A stretch of 64,000 nucleotides of DNA. Source: Aradus depressus. Taxonomy: Eukaryota > Arthropoda > Insecta > Hemiptera > Aradidae. Positions 34,680 to 46,770 of the stretch are shown in pieces (the stretch's first letter is position 1; each line of letters begins with the position of its first letter). The DNA is taken from positions 54,701,213 through 54,765,212 of the forward strand of contig OY759215.1 of assembly GCA_963662175.1 (NCBI GenBank), given 5' to 3'. The notes below the pieces were generated by a model, which was given only the letters and a program-made list of their open reading frames with translations, did not search any database and had not been told where the DNA came from. The position numbers were made by a program, and so were the translations under genes.

Positions 34680-34868
34680 TGAAAGAAATATGTTGACCGT
34701 TGTTGACATCCGGACCTTGTTTCCGTTGATGTCGGCGGCAATTCCGTTTGTGTCCATCTGCGCCCCGTCAATGGAGTTATTAGTGAGATTCCATGGAAGA
34801 GTGACGTTCCTTGGAAGTTGTCGAGAAGAGTGCAGACCGTTGACAAAGGTCGGGTCGACATCCTCCAT
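34680..34868 (-). other. candidate coding exon, product unknown
   Basis: The - strand frame from 34868 reads EDVDPTFVNGLHSSRQLPRN, then VTLPWNLTNNSIDGAQMDT and NGIAADINGNK before running into T-rich sequence. Codons favour C-ending Asn, Asp and Val as in the PAN-ZP exons, and there are NVT, NLT and NNS glycosylation motifs. An ATG follows a stop closely, or an AG (GGAG) could be an acceptor at about 34862; a possible donor is AACAAG followed by GTCCGG. It lies upstream of the PAN-ZP gene on the same strand and could be one of its missing 5' exons, but nothing in it is diagnostic. Confidence 0.3.
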
Positions 34869-35060
34869 TTTTTAAGGAACGTGACCGATTCTTGAGACTC
34901 GATGACAGGCGCAATGAACCATTGATTATATATAGTTGTGCCCTCTGCTCCATCGTCTCACCTTCCATATTTCTATACTTTCTGAAGACCCTTCTTGCGA
35001 GGTATGCCTTAAAAATGAAGTGGTTGTGGGGAAGAAAAATAAAACGAATAAGTACTTTTT

Positions 35061-35137
35061 TTAATCAATAATAACGTGTATATGCCACTACTTTTATTTC
35101 TTTAATCAATAATAACGTGTATTTACCACTACTTTTA
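35061..35137 (+). repeat. 41-bp tandem duplication
   Basis: TTAATCAATAATAACGTGTA starts at 35061 and 35102, with both copies continuing to CCACTACTTTTA. Confidence 0.9.
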
Positions 35138-35162
35138 TGGGAATTTGAATGGGATAGTTAGT

Positions 35163-35362
35163 TTTTGTGACTCATGCCCGGGCTTTAACTATGAAGTCAC
35201 ATCGCTAACTACCAGAGCGCTCTTTCGTTGCTCTGGTGGACATTAGCCTGACTGAACGGTGGGAATTCTAAATTTTGCCTATCTTGGTTTATTTACCTAG
35301 GATAGGGATTTTTAACGGGTACCTGAGAGCTTGTGACCATCGCTTAACGTCCCATCCAACTA
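35163..35362 (-). mobile_element. family A SINE, 3' half
   Basis: In + orientation: GACTCATGCCCGGGCTTTAA, CCAGAGCGCTCTTTCG, then ACCATCGCTTAACGTCCCAT. The tRNA-like head is missing. Confidence 0.8.
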
Positions 35363-35719
35363 GAAAAACATAAAATTGTGCATTATCTGGCTGTAAACTG
35401 TGATTTAGTTCTACTAATCCAGCAGCCCAACCGATTGCAAATAATCAAAAGAGGAAGTTATAAGCTCACTAAAGATTAGTAAAAGAAATGAGAATTTAAG
35501 TTATCCGTTTTTGAATTTTCTAAAAATTAGAAAATTATCTGATCGTAAACACTAGTTACCGCAGACTCTAATCTTTATTTTGAGCTTTCGCACAAAAGGT
35601 ATAACTACCTTATAATTTTCTAATTTTGAAGAATCTGTCTCTACCAAACATAATTCATGTTGGTATAAAGGAACTTCAAGTGGTAATCGCTCAACATTGG
35701 AGGTCGGGTAAAACGCGTT

Positions 35720-35771
35720 GATGTGTTGCATTTCTTCTTGTAAGAGATCACAAGAAGAAATGCAACACATC
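35720..35771. repeat. perfect 22-bp hairpin, 8-base loop
   Basis: GATGTGTTGCATTTCTTCTT GT (35720-35741) pairs perfectly with 35750-35771 across AAGAGATC. A small foldback or a structured RNA; a microRNA precursor would usually be imperfect and longer. Confidence 0.85.
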
Positions 35772-36136
35772 ACCAAAATTGCAAGACATTCTATCGGGGT
35801 GAGGTTGAAATCATAGTCAACATGGGTTTATGCAAATCTTATACATCTCGAATATTTTTTATAAACCAATCAATTATCACCCTTTACGTTGTTAACCTAT
35901 TTAATTTTTTGTTTAATTGAAGTTATAGATTATTCCTAGATTTATTCTTGCTTGTATTAAATCTGCGCCATTAAGTTAGTGTCATCGCTGATTGCATTTC
36001 TCTTATATTTCTTCTTTCATTTATTTCTCTTCTTGATAGTTTGCATTTCTTTTCCTTTTTTCTTCTTTTTAAAATCGCTTCATGAATTGATTATTTTTTT
36101 CTCTCTAGAAAAGTGCCCCAAGCTATAGTTAGTTAG

Positions 36137-36447
36137 TTATTATAATTCATGCCTGGGCTTCAACTACAAGGTCAAATCGCCTACTACCAGAGCACTCTTT
36201 CGTCACTTTGGTGGAGATGAGCCCGACTCTACTAAGGGAGTTCTAAATTTTGCCTACCATAAATTTTTATTCATCTAGGGTAGGGGTCTTTAACGAGTTC
36301 CTGACAACGTACTGGCTCGGGACCATCGCTTATCGTCTCATCCGGGGGTCGGCCTGCATAAGTTTATTTTACCTCCCAGGTAAAATAAACTAAGGGTCTC
36401 GGCCGGGTTTCGAACCCGCGGTCTTGAGCTCAATAAGCAAGCATTGT
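36137..36447 (-). mobile_element. family A SINE copy
   Basis: Nearly complete: 3' end TTCATGCCTGGGCTTCAACT, CCAGAGCACTCTTTCG; middle GCTCGGGACCATCGCTTATC; the stem AGTTTATTTTACC / GGTAAAATAAACT; B-box complement GGGTTTCGAACCC. The head stops at GAGCTCAATAAGCAAGCA, missing the A box, directly at the border with a family B copy. Confidence 0.85.
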
Positions 36448-36448
36448 T

Positions 36449-36955
36449 TTTCGGTCAAATGGGAGGGGGATTAGGGGAAAGGGTTAACTCAAAAATTCTA
36501 ATAACTGCCGTTGTAATTAGAATATCAACACAAAATTTCATAAGTGAATTCAAAACCACATAAGAACGACACATCAACTTTCAGCGAAATCGGCAGAAAA
36601 GAAGGGGGCTCAACTCAACAACCTAAATAACTGCCGATGTAATGAATGTACCGACATGAAATTTTATATTTAAATTCAAAACCCAATACGGATGGCACCT
36701 ATTAATTTTCCGCGAAATCTGTCGAAGGGAAGGGGGAGACCAGAGGAGGGGGCTCGATTCATAAACCGTAATAACTTCCGATTTAATGAAATTATCGACA
36801 TGAAATTTGGTATGAGGTTTTAGGAGCCCCTATGTAAGTCAACTGTTGAATATTAGCGCAAACCATCGACTGGTTTCGGAGGGGGAGCAGAAAGTTAATT
36901 GATTACTTCGTTCTGGGGAAGTACATTGCCGGTGATTTACCGAAGACTTTTTTTA
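36449..36955 (+). repeat. family B element, truncated at the SINE border
   Basis: Starts inside the first unit (CGGTCAAATGGGAGGGGGAT), then three more units with GCCGTTGTAAT, GCCGATGTAATGAATGTACC and TTCCGATTTAATG, ending GTTCTGGGGAAGTACATTGC plus CGGTGATTTACCGAAGAC. Confidence 0.85.
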
Positions 36956-37734
36956 ACTCCATTCCTTAGCTGACCAACAAAATATTTATATATTTGTTAC
37001 CTACTAAAAATGAAATCTGTGCCATTAAATGCGTTGTCCTTTTTCCTATTAGTTTCTAACGTCTTTTCTTGAATTGTATTCCATTTTTTCTTTATCCTAG
37101 AAATGGCCCATGGTCTGTTTTCCAGTAATGGTTGGGAAAAACGAAAAACAATGGCCACATTCTTTACAGTGTGGTTAGAACTCGCCCAGCGCTTCTTCCT
37201 TTCTTCCCTGTTGTTATATTTAATAACACCTTGTTTCATCTGTGTAACTGTTTTGTAGTCCGATGCAACAGGATAACTCGAAAAGTTACTTGTATTGTCT
37301 AAAATTATAGTTTTTGACATGCGGACTTTTAGGGGGATGCCTTCCAAAAATCTAATCACTCTTCAAGAACTTCAGGAACTTAGAAAGTATTTTGTCTAGA
37401 CGTATGTGCTTATTATAACGGTTAGTTACAACGAACCGTAAACCCTGAATTAAAAATGTTTAACTGATCACATTTGTCCTAGCGTTTAGAGTACCGCTAA
37501 AATGAATATTAATAATAACTAGAATTAATATTAATAATCATTGTTTATATACCCCTAAAGCTTGTTGTGGGATTACCGATGTCCCATAATTTAAGATTCG
37601 TCAAATTCATAGGATATTCTTGATAACATAGAAAAATATAAATGTTATAGATAGAGCAAACTTTGAAAATCGTATTTCATGTAAAATGTGTCTCATCTTC
37701 TCCACAACTTTTTTTTGAATAGAGCTTTGATTAG
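36956..37734. other. no recognised gene
   Basis: A 120-codon frame at 36997-37359 (-) lacks recognisable features. AT-rich. Confidence 0.35.
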
Positions 37735-37930
37735 TTCAAGATCGAGGGTTCGAAATCCGGCCATCCTTCAGGTGGGACGTTAAGCGAGCCTTTAGGATGT
37801 CAGGTACTCGTTAAAGACTCCTACCCTAGGCGAATAAACCAGTATAGTCGGGCTCATGCCCACCAGAGCGACGAAAGAGTGCGAGATATGACCTCGTAGT
37901 TAAAGCCCACGCATGAGTCACAATAACTAG
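37735..37930 (+). mobile_element. family A SINE, internally deleted
   Basis: GTTCAAGATCGAGGGTTCGA (B box), then directly CCATCCTTCAGGTGGGACGT, GATGTCAGGTACTCGTTAAA, and the 3' end TATGACCTCGTAGTTAAAGC ... GCATGAGTCACAATAACT. The stem and the head are gone. Confidence 0.8.
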
Positions 37931-38790
37931 GACATTTCTGTTATCGTAACCATGTTTTTTGCCTGTATTATTATCGGAAAAGTGATAAAGTATGGACGAT
38001 TGGTTACACAAGGAACAGAAGCTAATTGAGAATAAAAAAACCTTGTGCGGAGGGTGATTAGATGATTAGTATCAATGGCGCTCACTTGGCCTCAACTTAT
38101 CTCAAGTTGGAGAGGACATGGATTGGATGAGAAAGAGCTGAGGATGACGAAAAGACCAAAGACCACCATCGCGATGTGTTGTCTTCCCAGCGACCTGCAT
38201 TATTAAAGCCTGCTGGTCTTCACTGAGTGCAGTAGTTAGCGGGATTTTGATTAGCCATGGCAATAAACTACGGGGGGGGGGAGGGGGGGGGGAGATGACG
38301 TGTTAGGAGTGGTCAAGGATGGATCCGTCGGGTCACGTGACCCGTCCGTCCACCCCATCCATCCATACTGGGACAGTAAAGAATTTTAACGAGTTTAATT
38401 AAACGGCATAGAGTTCTTAACAGGATGAATAAAATGGATAAGGAATAGAGAACTAATAGTAAACATGCCGGCTGAGATGTACTTCCCGTTTAGTTATGGT
38501 GCTGACGCTTCCAATGGTTAAGGTAATCAACATGGTACATATAAAGTCATCCTTTCATTTGTTAACTCTTTGTAAACCTGTTTGTTCTCTTAATCAGCAG
38601 CTGTAGATGAGAAACCCAGCAAGATTATCAAGATATCAAAGTCTTCCTTCTTTGTTATTATGTTAGTTCCCTAAGAAAAACGAATCAGAAGCATTTTTTG
38701 TTGTCACAATTTTAGCTCGCCTTGGACGGTTCAAATGAGAATGTTTCTTAGCAATACGAATAGTGACGAGCGTAAATTAATCAATGGAGA
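37931..38790. other. no recognised gene; interrupted G run
   Basis: A G run at 38272-38292 is interrupted by one A. The rest has moderate GC (38040-38350) without a convincing frame. Confidence 0.35.
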
Positions 38791-38795
38791 AATGT

Positions 38796-39356
38796 TTACT
38801 TCCCCAACCACAGAAGTTGCGGAGTTATCAACGGAATTTCATGTTTCCCAACCTCCTGATTCCAAAAATGAAAAGAAAAAACTGTGTGTGTGAGTCTGTG
38901 AACACGATAACTCCCGATAGAATGAATGTATCGACACGAAATTTTATAGATGAAGAACGCTCCAAAGACAACACCTATTGATTTTCAGCCAAATCGGTCA
39001 AAGGGAAGGAAGGGATTAGGGGAGAGGTATAACACAAAAACTCGTAATAACTGCCGTGCTACTGAATGTATCGACATGGAATTTGATATTTAAACTCAAA
39101 ATGGCACTTAATTTTTCACGAAATCTGTCGATGGGAAGGAGGAGACCAGAGAAGGGGGCTCGATTCAAATTTCCTAATAACTTCCGATGTAATGAATCTA
39201 TCGACACATAATTTAGTATTAAGACTCAGAAGCCACTAGGTAAGTCAAATATTGAGTTTTAGCGTTAACGGTCAATTGGGTTTAGAGTGAGAGCGAAAAC
39301 GTAAATTAATTCGTGCTGCGGAAGTACATAGCCAGTGATTCGCCGATCACTTTTTT
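38796..39356 (+). repeat. family B element
   Basis: TTTACTTCCCCAACCACAGA at the start; GATAGAATGAATGTATCGAC, GCCGTGCTACTGAATGTATC and TTCCGATGTAATGAATCTAT mark three units; the end is GTGCTGCGGAAGTACATAGC plus CAGTGATTCGCCGATC. One unit is missing relative to 3726-4440. Confidence 0.85.
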
Positions 39357-39731
39357 ATTTATGGATTTATTCATAATTTTAATTAACGTTTTTCTATTAA
39401 TAAGATCCTTTGTTCCGAAAAAACTAATCTCGGTGTTCAAATTATGACGCATTTGAAATAAATAAAATCAATTAATGGGATAGATAAAATGAAATGTATC
39501 CATTATACATGGTGAAGGAATGTACTTTCTTCATTTTTCCCTCAAGATGCCAACCCTGCAAGTCGACATACGTGTCATTCTCTTCAGGGCAATGTTTCTA
39601 CAAAATGTCTACCTGCCTTCTAATCTTTATCTTTTGTTTTGAAACTTTCGCCATCTGACCATACAAATAATTTTTTCAACAACTTTTCACACTTCCATGA
39701 AATGAAAACTTCATCCATGGTTTTGGATTCA

Positions 39732-39872
39732 TATATAAAAGTTCGTGTCGATATATTCATTATTTGGCCAGTTATTTTTGTGTTGAGCCTTCTTCCCTTT
39801 GGCCGATTTGAAATTCCGGTGAAAACTCTAAATCGAATTTTTGATCGATTAAAGAACTTCTCATAGTTGGGT
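39732..39872 (-). repeat. family B element, 5' fragment
   Basis: In + orientation: AAGTTCGTGTCGATATATTC, GGCCGATTTGAAATTCCGGT, GAAAACTCTAAATCGAATTT TTGATCGATTA, the complement of the 5' end with internal loss. Confidence 0.65.
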
Positions 39873-40845
39873 AGGTAAAAATCTCTAATGGTTCTTAAAA
39901 CAGATACACTCTATTATGATTCATTGCCTTTGGTTTTTAGTACAGAGCGCATCTTCAACAACATAATTATGATCAAGTTGTATTATAGATGAAGATATAA
40001 TAATAATAATAATAATTTTGAAAAATAATTTCAATTGATATTACAAATAAGTCGATGTGCAAGTTGAATGATGACCCTGGTTATAGTCTGAGTTGAGCAC
40101 GAAACTGTTTCTACATGAGGATCCAACTACTAATGGACTATGACCATTGTTTTAATTAACTATCCTTAAATTAACTATCAGAGGATAATAAAAGGATTTG
40201 ATGGGCATCGAAGAAAATTATAAGATGTATTTGATAGGTCATAAAACTGTGTGGGGAATATGAGGGACCCCCAAGAAGAAGACACCATCATACATGGCTG
40301 GGCTGCTACTCCACTGTAAAATAAATAACAGCAATATATTATATATTCACAAAGAACTTTAGTTCCTAACAAAAGATTTTGTGTCATGGCAGCCTGTAGA
40401 AAGCCGGTAGTTACTGTACAGCCCATGAACGAATAGGGAACTTTTTTTTTTTGAGGTTCCGTGCCATAGTTCAACGCCACTTTCTCATCTAAAACATTAG
40501 GTTTATAAACTTAATCTTACGGAAAAATAAATTGCATACTATTTGAGGATTATGCCCTGGATTGCCTAATGGTCATTCACAAATTTATCTCTTAAAGTAA
40601 CATTTTTGAAGTTCCATATGGTTTGTAGATTTTTAGATAATTTCATTCAAATCGGACAAACGTTTTTTATAAGAAAATTTGTAATGTGTATTGAATGGGC
40701 AGTTCGCATGATTTAATTTTAATTTTATTTTTTTATTTACAAACAGATATTTACAAAAATCAAATTTGCTTAGAGGAAAAAAAATAAGATGGTCAGAATG
40801 TTGAGAGGAGAAATTACCCGGTAGTGAAACTCCCTAGGCGCTGAG
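39873..40845. other. AT-rich stretch, nothing recognised
   Basis: A short (ATA)n run near 39998-40016. A 100-codon frame at 40178-40480 (-) has no features. Confidence 0.35.
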
Positions 40846-40848
40846 TTG

Positions 40849-40897
40849 CGTTAATTTATCTAATCTAAGAAGGTCTCTAGGCCATCTGCGCTGAAAG
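40849..40897 (+). repeat. short dispersed repeat F, copy 1
   Basis: TAAGAAGGTCTCTAGGCCAT then CTGCGCTGAAAGCGTCGTT; a related word set occurs at 43236-43283. Confidence 0.5.
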
Positions 40898-40929
40898 CGT
40901 CGTTTTCTTTTTATAAGACAAAAAAGAAG

Positions 40930-43230
40930 TACGTACAATTGTAGGAATTATTCAATTTGTTTCATCATTATATCCACAAAAATAAGCGAGAAATAAATTC
41001 TTGAACTTTTTGAATACCTACTGATTAAGTGATAACTCTCGACAAAAAATGCGGAATTCCCCCTGTGACGTTAGCTACTAGATCTCTCCCCTGGAACACA
41101 TTTTTGCTCCGAACTAGAAATATATAACTTTTTATAGCAACTAGACAACAAAAAAAAAGGGTACCTAATTCATTTGTTGGGTATCGCTTGAACAATATAG
41201 CACGCGTATTATAATAACGATGCGAATTTTAATAAAAATATAATTATGGTATTAGGTCATTGCAAAAAAATATTTTTAAAAATACTAAAAATAAGACTAT
41301 ACTCAAAAAGTAAATTCGGATAGTGGGGAGGTTCCGAATATAAAGGTTATCGTTAAAGACAACTCTAACGTTCTCTTTAACCTTAGGTTAAAGATGTCGC
41401 AGCCGTTTGACCTAGAATATGTTGAATACCCATAAAGAGGGGTCCTCCGAAATATTGTCTGTTACTATAATATTTCACTTGAATCAATGCTAATCCAAGT
41501 CCAATGATGCCTCCCAGTGCGGTACCTTAAATTTCATATTTTGAAAAATGTTTTTGAGTACTTTGCCCAATTCTGTACGAGTTAGGGGACCTGGACTTTT
41601 TTTTTTACATTGATGGCCTTCCTCCTCCAGGTTCTTTTTGATCTCTGGGTAAAATTAACCATTTCTTAGCTTCAGGATAACTAGACTCCAATTTCATAAA
41701 ATTGGAAAATTAGGAAAAAATTGCCGTCTGTAATTTTATACATTTATTCTGCAGAAGAAATTCTCATACTTTATAAGTCTTGGTCATCAGGGGGGAACAT
41801 ATAATTCTTAATTGATCAATTTATCAGATTTTTAATGACTCCTGTTTTTTATTTTATTTCTTCTATCAACGCCTCAAGTTTAGTGTTTAATCAATCAAAT
41901 CAAACTTTCAATACTGTTGAATTATTAATTAATTAAAAAAAGCCTACAATTTATTTTATTTTTATTTGTTTTTATTCGAAAGCAGGTTTCCTAACTGTTA
42001 ATCAAGAAGAAGCAGGTTACTTCACCCGTTTCGGCTCTTCAAGATTCTTTATTACATTCACTTCTGGATCAGCAAAGTAAATAAATACTTTTGAAAACTT
42101 TTGTAGGTAACCTGTTTTTAAATGTTCGACTTTCCTGTCATTTCAAAAATACCGTTATTATTTGTTATATTTTTTTATATTTCTGATTTTTGTTGACCTA
42201 CCTTGAGTCTGTAATCCAGTATACTTAAGTTATTTATATTTTATAATCTGTAGAATAGTTATTCAAGTTTATAGTTTAAATTTATTTGTTATCGCCAAGA
42301 GGAGCTTCCGCTCTCACGCAATTTGTTTGCTCTGATCCCCGCGGTGATTGTTGCACTTCATCAACAGTTGCAGCGTCGTTAATAAAATTAAAAAAAAAAA
42401 AAATGTATATATATTTGTTTTTGTTTTGAATGTATTTTTATTGCGGCAATGTAAGTTGGGATTGGAAATTTTTTCAAACTCTCATGATAAAATTTTTATA
42501 TCGAAGAATAAAAAATAGTAAATGTTTTATATTCGTTCTTTTAACCTAATTCTTTCATTTGATCCTTTCATCTTTCTTGGTTTTTCATCTGGCCTAAAAA
42601 TAGACACGATATTCATTAAAATAAAATAATTAAAAAAAAAAATATTTTATTAGCATGAATGCCGTTTATGCGGCACCTAAATAAAGGAAAGGAAAGACAA
42701 CCTATTTTCAATTCTCTAGGATAATTCGTTCATAGTTTATTAATATGTAGACTTCTGTTTATTTAGCATGGGGTGGCTACCTATAGAAATTCTGGTGGTA
42801 ATAATTTATTTCATAATTTTTATACTGTTCGGGGATTGTTGCAAAGAGTTGCGCTTTAATCCAAAAAGGAACTCTCCCAGCATATGAATTGAATATGGAA
42901 GTAGGCATTATCACATGGTCGTTAAAGCAGGCATGAGTAACGAACAATATGTTCATACTCATGTAACGAACATATAAATTCGTTTATCTTGTTAGACTTT
43001 AATAATTTTATCTTTAATTTTCACCATTCTTATTGAAAAAGGGAAGACAATATTTCAGACCAAATTCCTGCCTGCAGCCTCGGGGATATTCAAGTTTCCT
43101 TACCTCATATATGAAAATAGTTCGCACTCAGCAAACTGACTTAGTTTATAGCTAAACCTGTCGATGTTGTAATGCCGAAACCGGCCTTAGTCACTGAGTT
43201 ATACTCTCATTATTCGTAACTAACCACTGT
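40930..43230. other. AT-rich stretch, nothing recognised
   Basis: No exon, repeat family or RNA gene could be supported in these 2.3 kb. Confidence 0.4.
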
Positions 43231-43235
43231 CAGTG

Positions 43236-43283
43236 CTGCTGCTAAGAAGGTCTCTAGGCCATGGACGCTTAAGCCGTCGTTGC
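43236..43283 (+). repeat. short dispersed repeat F, copy 2
   Basis: TAAGAAGGTCTCTAGGCCAT then GGACGCTTAAGCCGTCGTT, matching 40849-40897 at both ends. Confidence 0.5.
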
Positions 43284-43299
43284 AAAAGTGTGGCAGAAT

Positions 43300-44280
43300 G
43301 GAGGGCATGAGTTTCGGTGGATTATTGTGGGAATAAAGAGAGGGAAATAATTTTTTATACTTGGATTTAGTAACTTAGCTGACGAAAGGTACGATAAGGT
43401 CAGTGTGAAGAGTTTTGTTAGAGACGTAATAAGGAGCATTGGCTATTGTACTAAGGATTTTGGATTGAAAGAATTGGATGCGCTGGAGATTGGAAGTTTT
43501 TTTCATTTAAAAGAAAAATAATAAAATAACAGTTTTTTGACTGATTGATATAAGACAAAATTGATAAATCATTCCACGTTTTTTTTGACTTAATGAATAT
43601 AGGTGGAGACGTGAGACACGACTTATTATTTATGTTGGGAACAAACGATCTGAATGGCTCTTTGAGATTTGTTTGTTTGTTTGTGAGTGTGCGGGGTAGA
43701 ACAAGTGTTGTTTGTTTCTGGTCTGTCCGCATGCTTCAGCAGGCTGCTCCTCCGTCCTTCCGTACCCCAGGTTCGCTGACCTCACAGGTTTCAGGATATT
43801 CTTAGAGCCCCCCTTTCCTCTTTAATTAAGACAGGTTGGGTACCTTCGCCCTTGACCGCCCGTTCCACCTGTCGCTCCCACCTAATTACAATTCGAATAC
43901 CAACAATTAGCTTTGGTCAACACCGTCTCACTGTCTGTTTCTCTCTTCACGACTCGGCTATCGCATTTTAGCGAAATTTTATATTTACCAATTTTCTTAA
44001 TATATCCAATTCTCGATAAAATCGAACGAAAGTGAAGGCTAGTTTATAAAATGTTTAGTTAATGGAATTTTTATTGGATGGAATGCAATATTCTTTGCAG
44101 TGGATTAACTGTCGATCAAAACCTTTTGCTGCTTGCGAGCCTCATTACGTCGTAGTTTGTCAAGTGCGGGCCACATATCAACGAAAAATAAATAAAACAC
44201 TAGAATATACATTAAACAGTTAGTACAAATTCATAGTTTATGACCAGCGCCTCCTGAATCGGCCAACCTGTGTATAATTA
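43300..44280. other. region with a GC-richer patch
   Basis: 43590-43960 is GC-richer (for example CCTTGACCGCCCGTTCCACC) and may be regulatory or an exon remnant. The frames there (43593-43805) are not recognisable. Confidence 0.25.
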
Positions 44281-44285
44281 ATTTT

Positions 44286-44858
44286 TTCTTCCCCAGCTAT
44301 AGAAAATATAGGGGAAGTTATGTAATCCGTCTAAAACTCAATTTTCACCGAAATTCTATGTTTTCCGAATCGCGATTCCAAAAATGTAAAAAAAAAAAAC
44401 TGTTTGTCTGTTGTTTCAACACGATAACCCCCGATAAAAATAATCCAAATACGTGTATCCAGAACCCAATAAGCAGGACACCGTTCGATTTTCAGTCGAA
44501 TCGGATAGAGAGAGGCTTAACACAGAACCTCGAATAACTGGCGTTGTAGTAAATTTATCGTAACATACGTACAACACCATACGGACGACACCTATGAATT
44601 TTCAGTGATATCGGCGAAACGAAGAGAGGGGAAGAGAAGGGGATTCCATTCAGAAAGACCAATAACTGCCTATGTAGTGAATGTATCAACATAAAGGACG
44701 GCACATATTCATTTAACGCGAAATCGGTCGAAGGAAAGAAGGTCTTAACTCAAAAACTGCCGATTTAATGAATGTATCCATGCAAGCTCATGCAAAAACT
44801 TGTTTGATTAATTGGTGCTGGGGTAGTACATTACTGGTGATTCGCCGATTTTTTTTCT
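44286..44858 (+). repeat. family B element
   Basis: CTTCCCCAGCTATAGAAAAT plus GGGGAAGTTATGTAATCCGTC at the start; three to four decayed units; end GTGCTGGGGTAGTACATTAC plus TGGTGATTCGCCGATT. It ends 8 bases before a pogo-like element. Confidence 0.85.
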
Positions 44859-44864
44859 TCTCCA

Positions 44865-45337
44865 TACAGTCGACTCTCGATATAACGAAACTCAAGGGCC
44901 ATAAGAAAAAATTGGTATTCTCGAATTTTTGTTATAATAAGAGTTTTTAAATACTTTTATTATGAATGTATTATACATTTAATAAATTCTAAACAAAAAT
45001 GAATTTACTTAATGTATTTCTAAAAAGTTAAAAAAAAAAAATTAGTTTTTATTTAAAAAATCTATAATTTTCTGCTGCTGTAGATACATGATGTAAACTG
45101 ATTATATTTGCGGATACGTAAATGGATTATCATTTTTTTCGTAATATAGAGTGTTTATAAGTTCCTACTTCGTAATACCGAGTGTTTTAAACCTTAGAAA
45201 TTTACCTTAAAAATCTATTCGTTTTACTGAGTCTACAGAAATGCATTTTTTTTTTTCACTATTTCGAGTTTTTGTCAAAGGACCAGGTCTTCATTTTGTA
45301 AAATCGAGTGACGTTTTGTCGAGAGTCGACTACTGTA
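44865..45337. mobile_element. pogo/Tigger-like non-autonomous DNA transposon
   Basis: Left end CAGTCGACTCTCGATATAAC at 44867; right end TTTTGTCGAGAGTCGACTAC TG at 45335. The ends are inverted repeats apart from a 3-base offset, and both are flanked by TA (44865-44866 and 45336-45337). The terminal CAGT and the TA target duplication fit the pogo/Tigger branch of Tc1/mariner. It is 469 bases, with inner words such as TCGTAATATAGAGTG and TCGTAATACCGAGTG but no transposase frame. Confidence 0.8.
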
Positions 45338-45339
45338 TG

Positions 45340-46115
45340 AGGTCTATTTTAACAATTTTTATAGTCTAATACAAGAAGTGTAATCAGCTAATTATTTGGC
45401 ATACATTAATCCCCATTAGACAAGCTAGCTAGGATTCGGTCCGGATATTTTAAGTCAAGTGCCCAATAAATTGTTTTTATGAGTTTTTAATGTAGATAAT
45501 AAAGGAGAATTTCCGCTGGGTGTTCCTCGAACCATGCAGGAGATACGCCAATAATCTCTCTCCTTAGCTCCGTCCGTTAGTAACTACTCTTGTTAGGATT
45601 ATAGTTGTTTATGACCATATAATGATGAACACTTACAAACCAATTTACTAGGATTCAAAATTATAACATAAGCTGGTAAACTCAATGTTAGGAAGGGGGT
45701 GCGACTTCTAAAAAGCCCCGTGTTATCCTTATACTAATTTAAAAAAAAACAATTATGGCCTTAACATTACTCAAGCCAGTTAGACAATTTATGGAAAAAC
45801 TAATTAGTAACACTTATTTATCCTTAGAATACATGTTATGATAAATATCGAGATGCTTTTATAAATTCCCAACCAGAACTAACATAATTTAACTCATCCT
45901 TTTTCCTCTAATTGATTGAAGAGTATTTCGTTCAATTGACAAAAACTGGCAATATACTCCTGGGCGAATTAATCAACTGAATATTTCTTTCACTCTCTGA
46001 AACCAATTTACAGATTTGGTTGAAATTTAATTGTTCAATTGATAACGTCAACAGTTATTAGGTTTTTTGTGCGAAGAGTCATCAATACAGTTTTGATTGT
46101 TTACTTTCTCTTTTA
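45340..46115. other. AT-rich stretch, nothing recognised
   Basis: No supported frame or repeat. Confidence 0.4.
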
Positions 46116-46119
46116 GTTT

Positions 46120-46770
46120 ACAACGGATTTCCACATTCAAGACCCCAGGAACCCATGAGTACCTAAGTTTTGACCATTTTCGCGATCTTGACTGTCGGTG
46201 TGTGTGTTGTATGTGGTTGGAACTTTGTGATCGCTCTAACGCAGAAAAGTTGTAGCTATGAATTTGAAATTTGAGATGGTGACTTGGATCTTGCAATTAG
46301 TGCTGACATAGATCTGATTAGACTTTGGCTGAAATCGGCCGAAAATTGAGTACATTTTACTCGATATCGATAATATTTATGATCTAATTAAATTTTTGGT
46401 GGGCGGGAAAAAGAGTAAAAGTCCATTTTTGGTAAATCCAATCTCCGGACCTAGTGTAGACCTAATTTTTTGGCAGTTGAAAAAAAATTTGTCCAGTAGC
46501 GAATAGACATTTTCTGTTCTCCTGAAAAATTGTCTTTTTTGACTTGTACTGTTATTGCCTCCCACCAAAGGAGACCAAACCTCTTCAAATAAAAATTGTA
46601 CAGAAAACTGAAAGACACATTTTATACGAATTTTTTTTTTTTTTAATGCCGCTTGGTTTGCGAGATACATACTGGGAGACCGTTCTGATTCCAATTTTTT
46701 CAGATATTTGCTGAAATTACGCGAAAACGGTTAGTCCTATGGAAAAATTAGTTCTTAACAAAAATGTTTC
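46120..46770 (+). repeat. family E repeat
   Basis: GTTTTGACCATTTTCGCGAT, GATCGCTCTAACGCAG, AGACTTTGGCTGAAATCGGC, TTTGCGAGATACATACTGGG and CGCGAAAACGGTTAGTCCTA follow the same order as in 32980-33480. The middle (46380-46600) does not match and may be an insertion. Confidence 0.65.
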
